The notes beneath the pieces are model-generated. The model did no database searches and was not told the origin of the DNA. It worked only from the letters and a program-made list of their open reading frames with translations. From positions 1 to 12,785 of the forward strand of contig CALYUZ010000007.1 of the NCBI GenBank assembly GCA_945492685.1: a stretch of 12,785 bases of DNA, in the 5' to 3' direction. The first letter of the stretch is position 1, and every line of letters begins with the position of its first letter. A program made the position numbers and the translations under genes. Of the stretch, positions 12,142 through 12,785 are shown piece after piece. The stretch is from an uncultured Methanomassiliicoccaceae archaeon (lineage in GTDB: Archaea; Thermoplasmatota; Thermoplasmata; Methanomassiliicoccales; Methanomethylophilaceae).

Positions 12142-12785
12142 ATGATAAAGCAGATCCGTGCCAATTATGACGCCAAGAGCATCGAGAAGGAGATCCAGGA
12201 GTACTGGAGATCCGAGAACGCCTATGAGAAGACCAAGGAACTGAGGTCACAGGGCGAGAACTTCTACTTCGTCGACGGACCGCCCTACACCACCGGTGCC
12301 ATCCACCTGGGAACGGCCATGAACAAGACCGTCAAGGACATCTTCATCAGGTACTGGAGGATGAACGGATACAACGTCCGCGACCAGCCCGGTTTCGACA
12401 TGCACGGACTCCCCATCGAGGTCAAGGTCGAGAAGAACATCGGAGTCCACTCCAAGAAGGACATCGAGGAGCTCGGTATCGACAAGTTCATCACCACATG
12501 CAAGGAGTTCGCACTCGGGCTCCACGCCGACATGACCGAGCAGTTCAAGCAGCTCGGTGTCTGGATGGACTGGGACCACCCGTATCAGACGATCAAACTG
12601 GATTACATCGAGTCCGCATGGTGGACCCTCCAGAGAGCCTACGAGAAGAACCTCCTGAAACCCGCAAGCAGGGTCGTCACCTGGTGCCCCAGGTGTGAGA
12701 CCGCCCTCGCCGAGGCGGAGATCGAGTACTGGGACGAGACCGACCCCTCCATCATGGTCAGGTTCCCCCTGAAGGACGGTTCCGC
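12142..12785 (+). CDS. ileS: Isoleucyl-tRNA synthetase, N-terminal part (runs off the right edge)
   Basis: IleRS charges tRNA-Ile with isoleucine in the cytoplasm. The first 214 residues show the class I synthetase start: FVDGPPYTTGAIHLGTAMNK at 43-62, where HLGT is the HIGH-type ATP motif, then the IFIRYWRMNGYNVRDQPGFD and MHGLPIE signature of the Ile/Val/Leu group. WCPRCETALAEAEIEY at about 181-196 begins the zinc/editing-domain region. MHGLPIEVKVEK and the archaeal/eukaryal-like spacing favour IleRS over ValRS and LeuRS. The ATG at 12142 is preceded by GAGGGACAGCG, a reasonable ribosome-binding site. Its own promoter with a TATA box lies 60-80 bases upstream; a 10-bp palindrome CTGATATCAG (12122-12131) lies in the predicted leader and overlaps the first base of the ribosome-binding region. 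The KMSKS motif and anticodon domain are outside the window. Confidence 0.97.
   Translation, partial: MIKQIRANYDAKSIEKEIQEYWRSENAYEKTKELRSQGENFYFVDGPPYTTGAIHLGTAMNKTVKDIFIRYWRMNGYNVRDQPGFDMHGLPIEVKVEKNIGVHSKKDIEELGIDKFITTCKEFALGLHADMTEQFKQLGVWMDWDHPYQTIKLDYIESAWWTLQRAYEKNLLKPASRVVTWCPRCETALAEAEIEYWDETDPSIMVRFPLKDGS

Noticed and set aside
1..12785. CRISPR array, tRNA, rRNA or insertion sequence
   Set aside because: No regularly spaced direct repeats, cloverleaf pattern, rRNA-like stretch or transposase frame was seen on either strand.

Overview
The window is GC-rich archaeal DNA, most likely from a methanogen of the order Methanomassiliicoccales (Methanomethylophilaceae-like, the gut/anaerobic lineage of Thermoplasmatota). 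This placement is inferred from archaeal information-processing genes (FEN-1 with a C-terminal PCNA-binding motif, ribosomal protein L40e, archaeal-type S-adenosylmethionine synthetase, archaeal enolase and IleRS), TATA-box promoters, a DUF835 response regulator, and an in-frame amber codon inside an otherwise intact gene. That lineage decodes UAG as pyrrolysine. Of the 14 genes whose ends lie in the window, 13 end in TGA, one (metK) in TAA and none in TAG.

Layout. 1-1760 (minus strand): rpl40e with its own promoter and a hairpin terminator, then a separately promoted response regulator (REC + DUF835) closely followed by enolase, which runs off the left edge. 2003-3563 (minus): a two-gene unit of a winged-helix/DUF4443-like regulator and a xylose-isomerase-like TIM-barrel protein. 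3621-4904 (minus): archaeal metK with an 11-bp hairpin after it. 5000-5563 (plus): an XRE-type HTH protein with two CBS domains, divergent from metK and a plausible adenosyl-ligand sensor. 5550-6698 (minus): a small Cys/His protein and RNase Z. 6864-8561 (plus): ribulose-phosphate 3-epimerase and FEN-1. 8562-9224 (minus): a DUF3793 gene interrupted by one in-frame TAG. 9318-10744 (plus): TatD-family hydrolase overlapping a TcdA-like E1 enzyme. 10764-11204 (plus): a PAS-like gene broken by an in-frame TGA. 11303-12022 (plus): an intact relative carrying an N-terminal LytTR domain. 12142-12785 (plus): the start of ileS.

The most interesting part is 8562-9320. The DUF3793 gene and the TatD/TcdA operon are transcribed away from a compact shared promoter. 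An AT-rich TATA core is flanked by two perfect palindromes with the same core (TTAGGA-NN-TCCTAA), which resemble DtxR/IdeR-type metal-regulator boxes. The DUF3793 gene also has an amber codon at codon 81 with family-like sequence on both sides, so the simplest reading is a pyrrolysine-containing protein under metal (iron) control. A contrasting case is the TGA in the PAS gene at 10983, best read as a true nonsense lesion because only TAG is recoded in this lineage. Other cis-elements worth attention are a three-half-site TATTC/GAATA cluster over the XRE-CBS promoter, a three-half-site TGTCC/GGACA cluster in front of the broken PAS gene, and a 7-bp inverted repeat bracketing the ileS TATA box.

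No tRNA, rRNA, CRISPR array, insertion sequence or attachment site was recognised.
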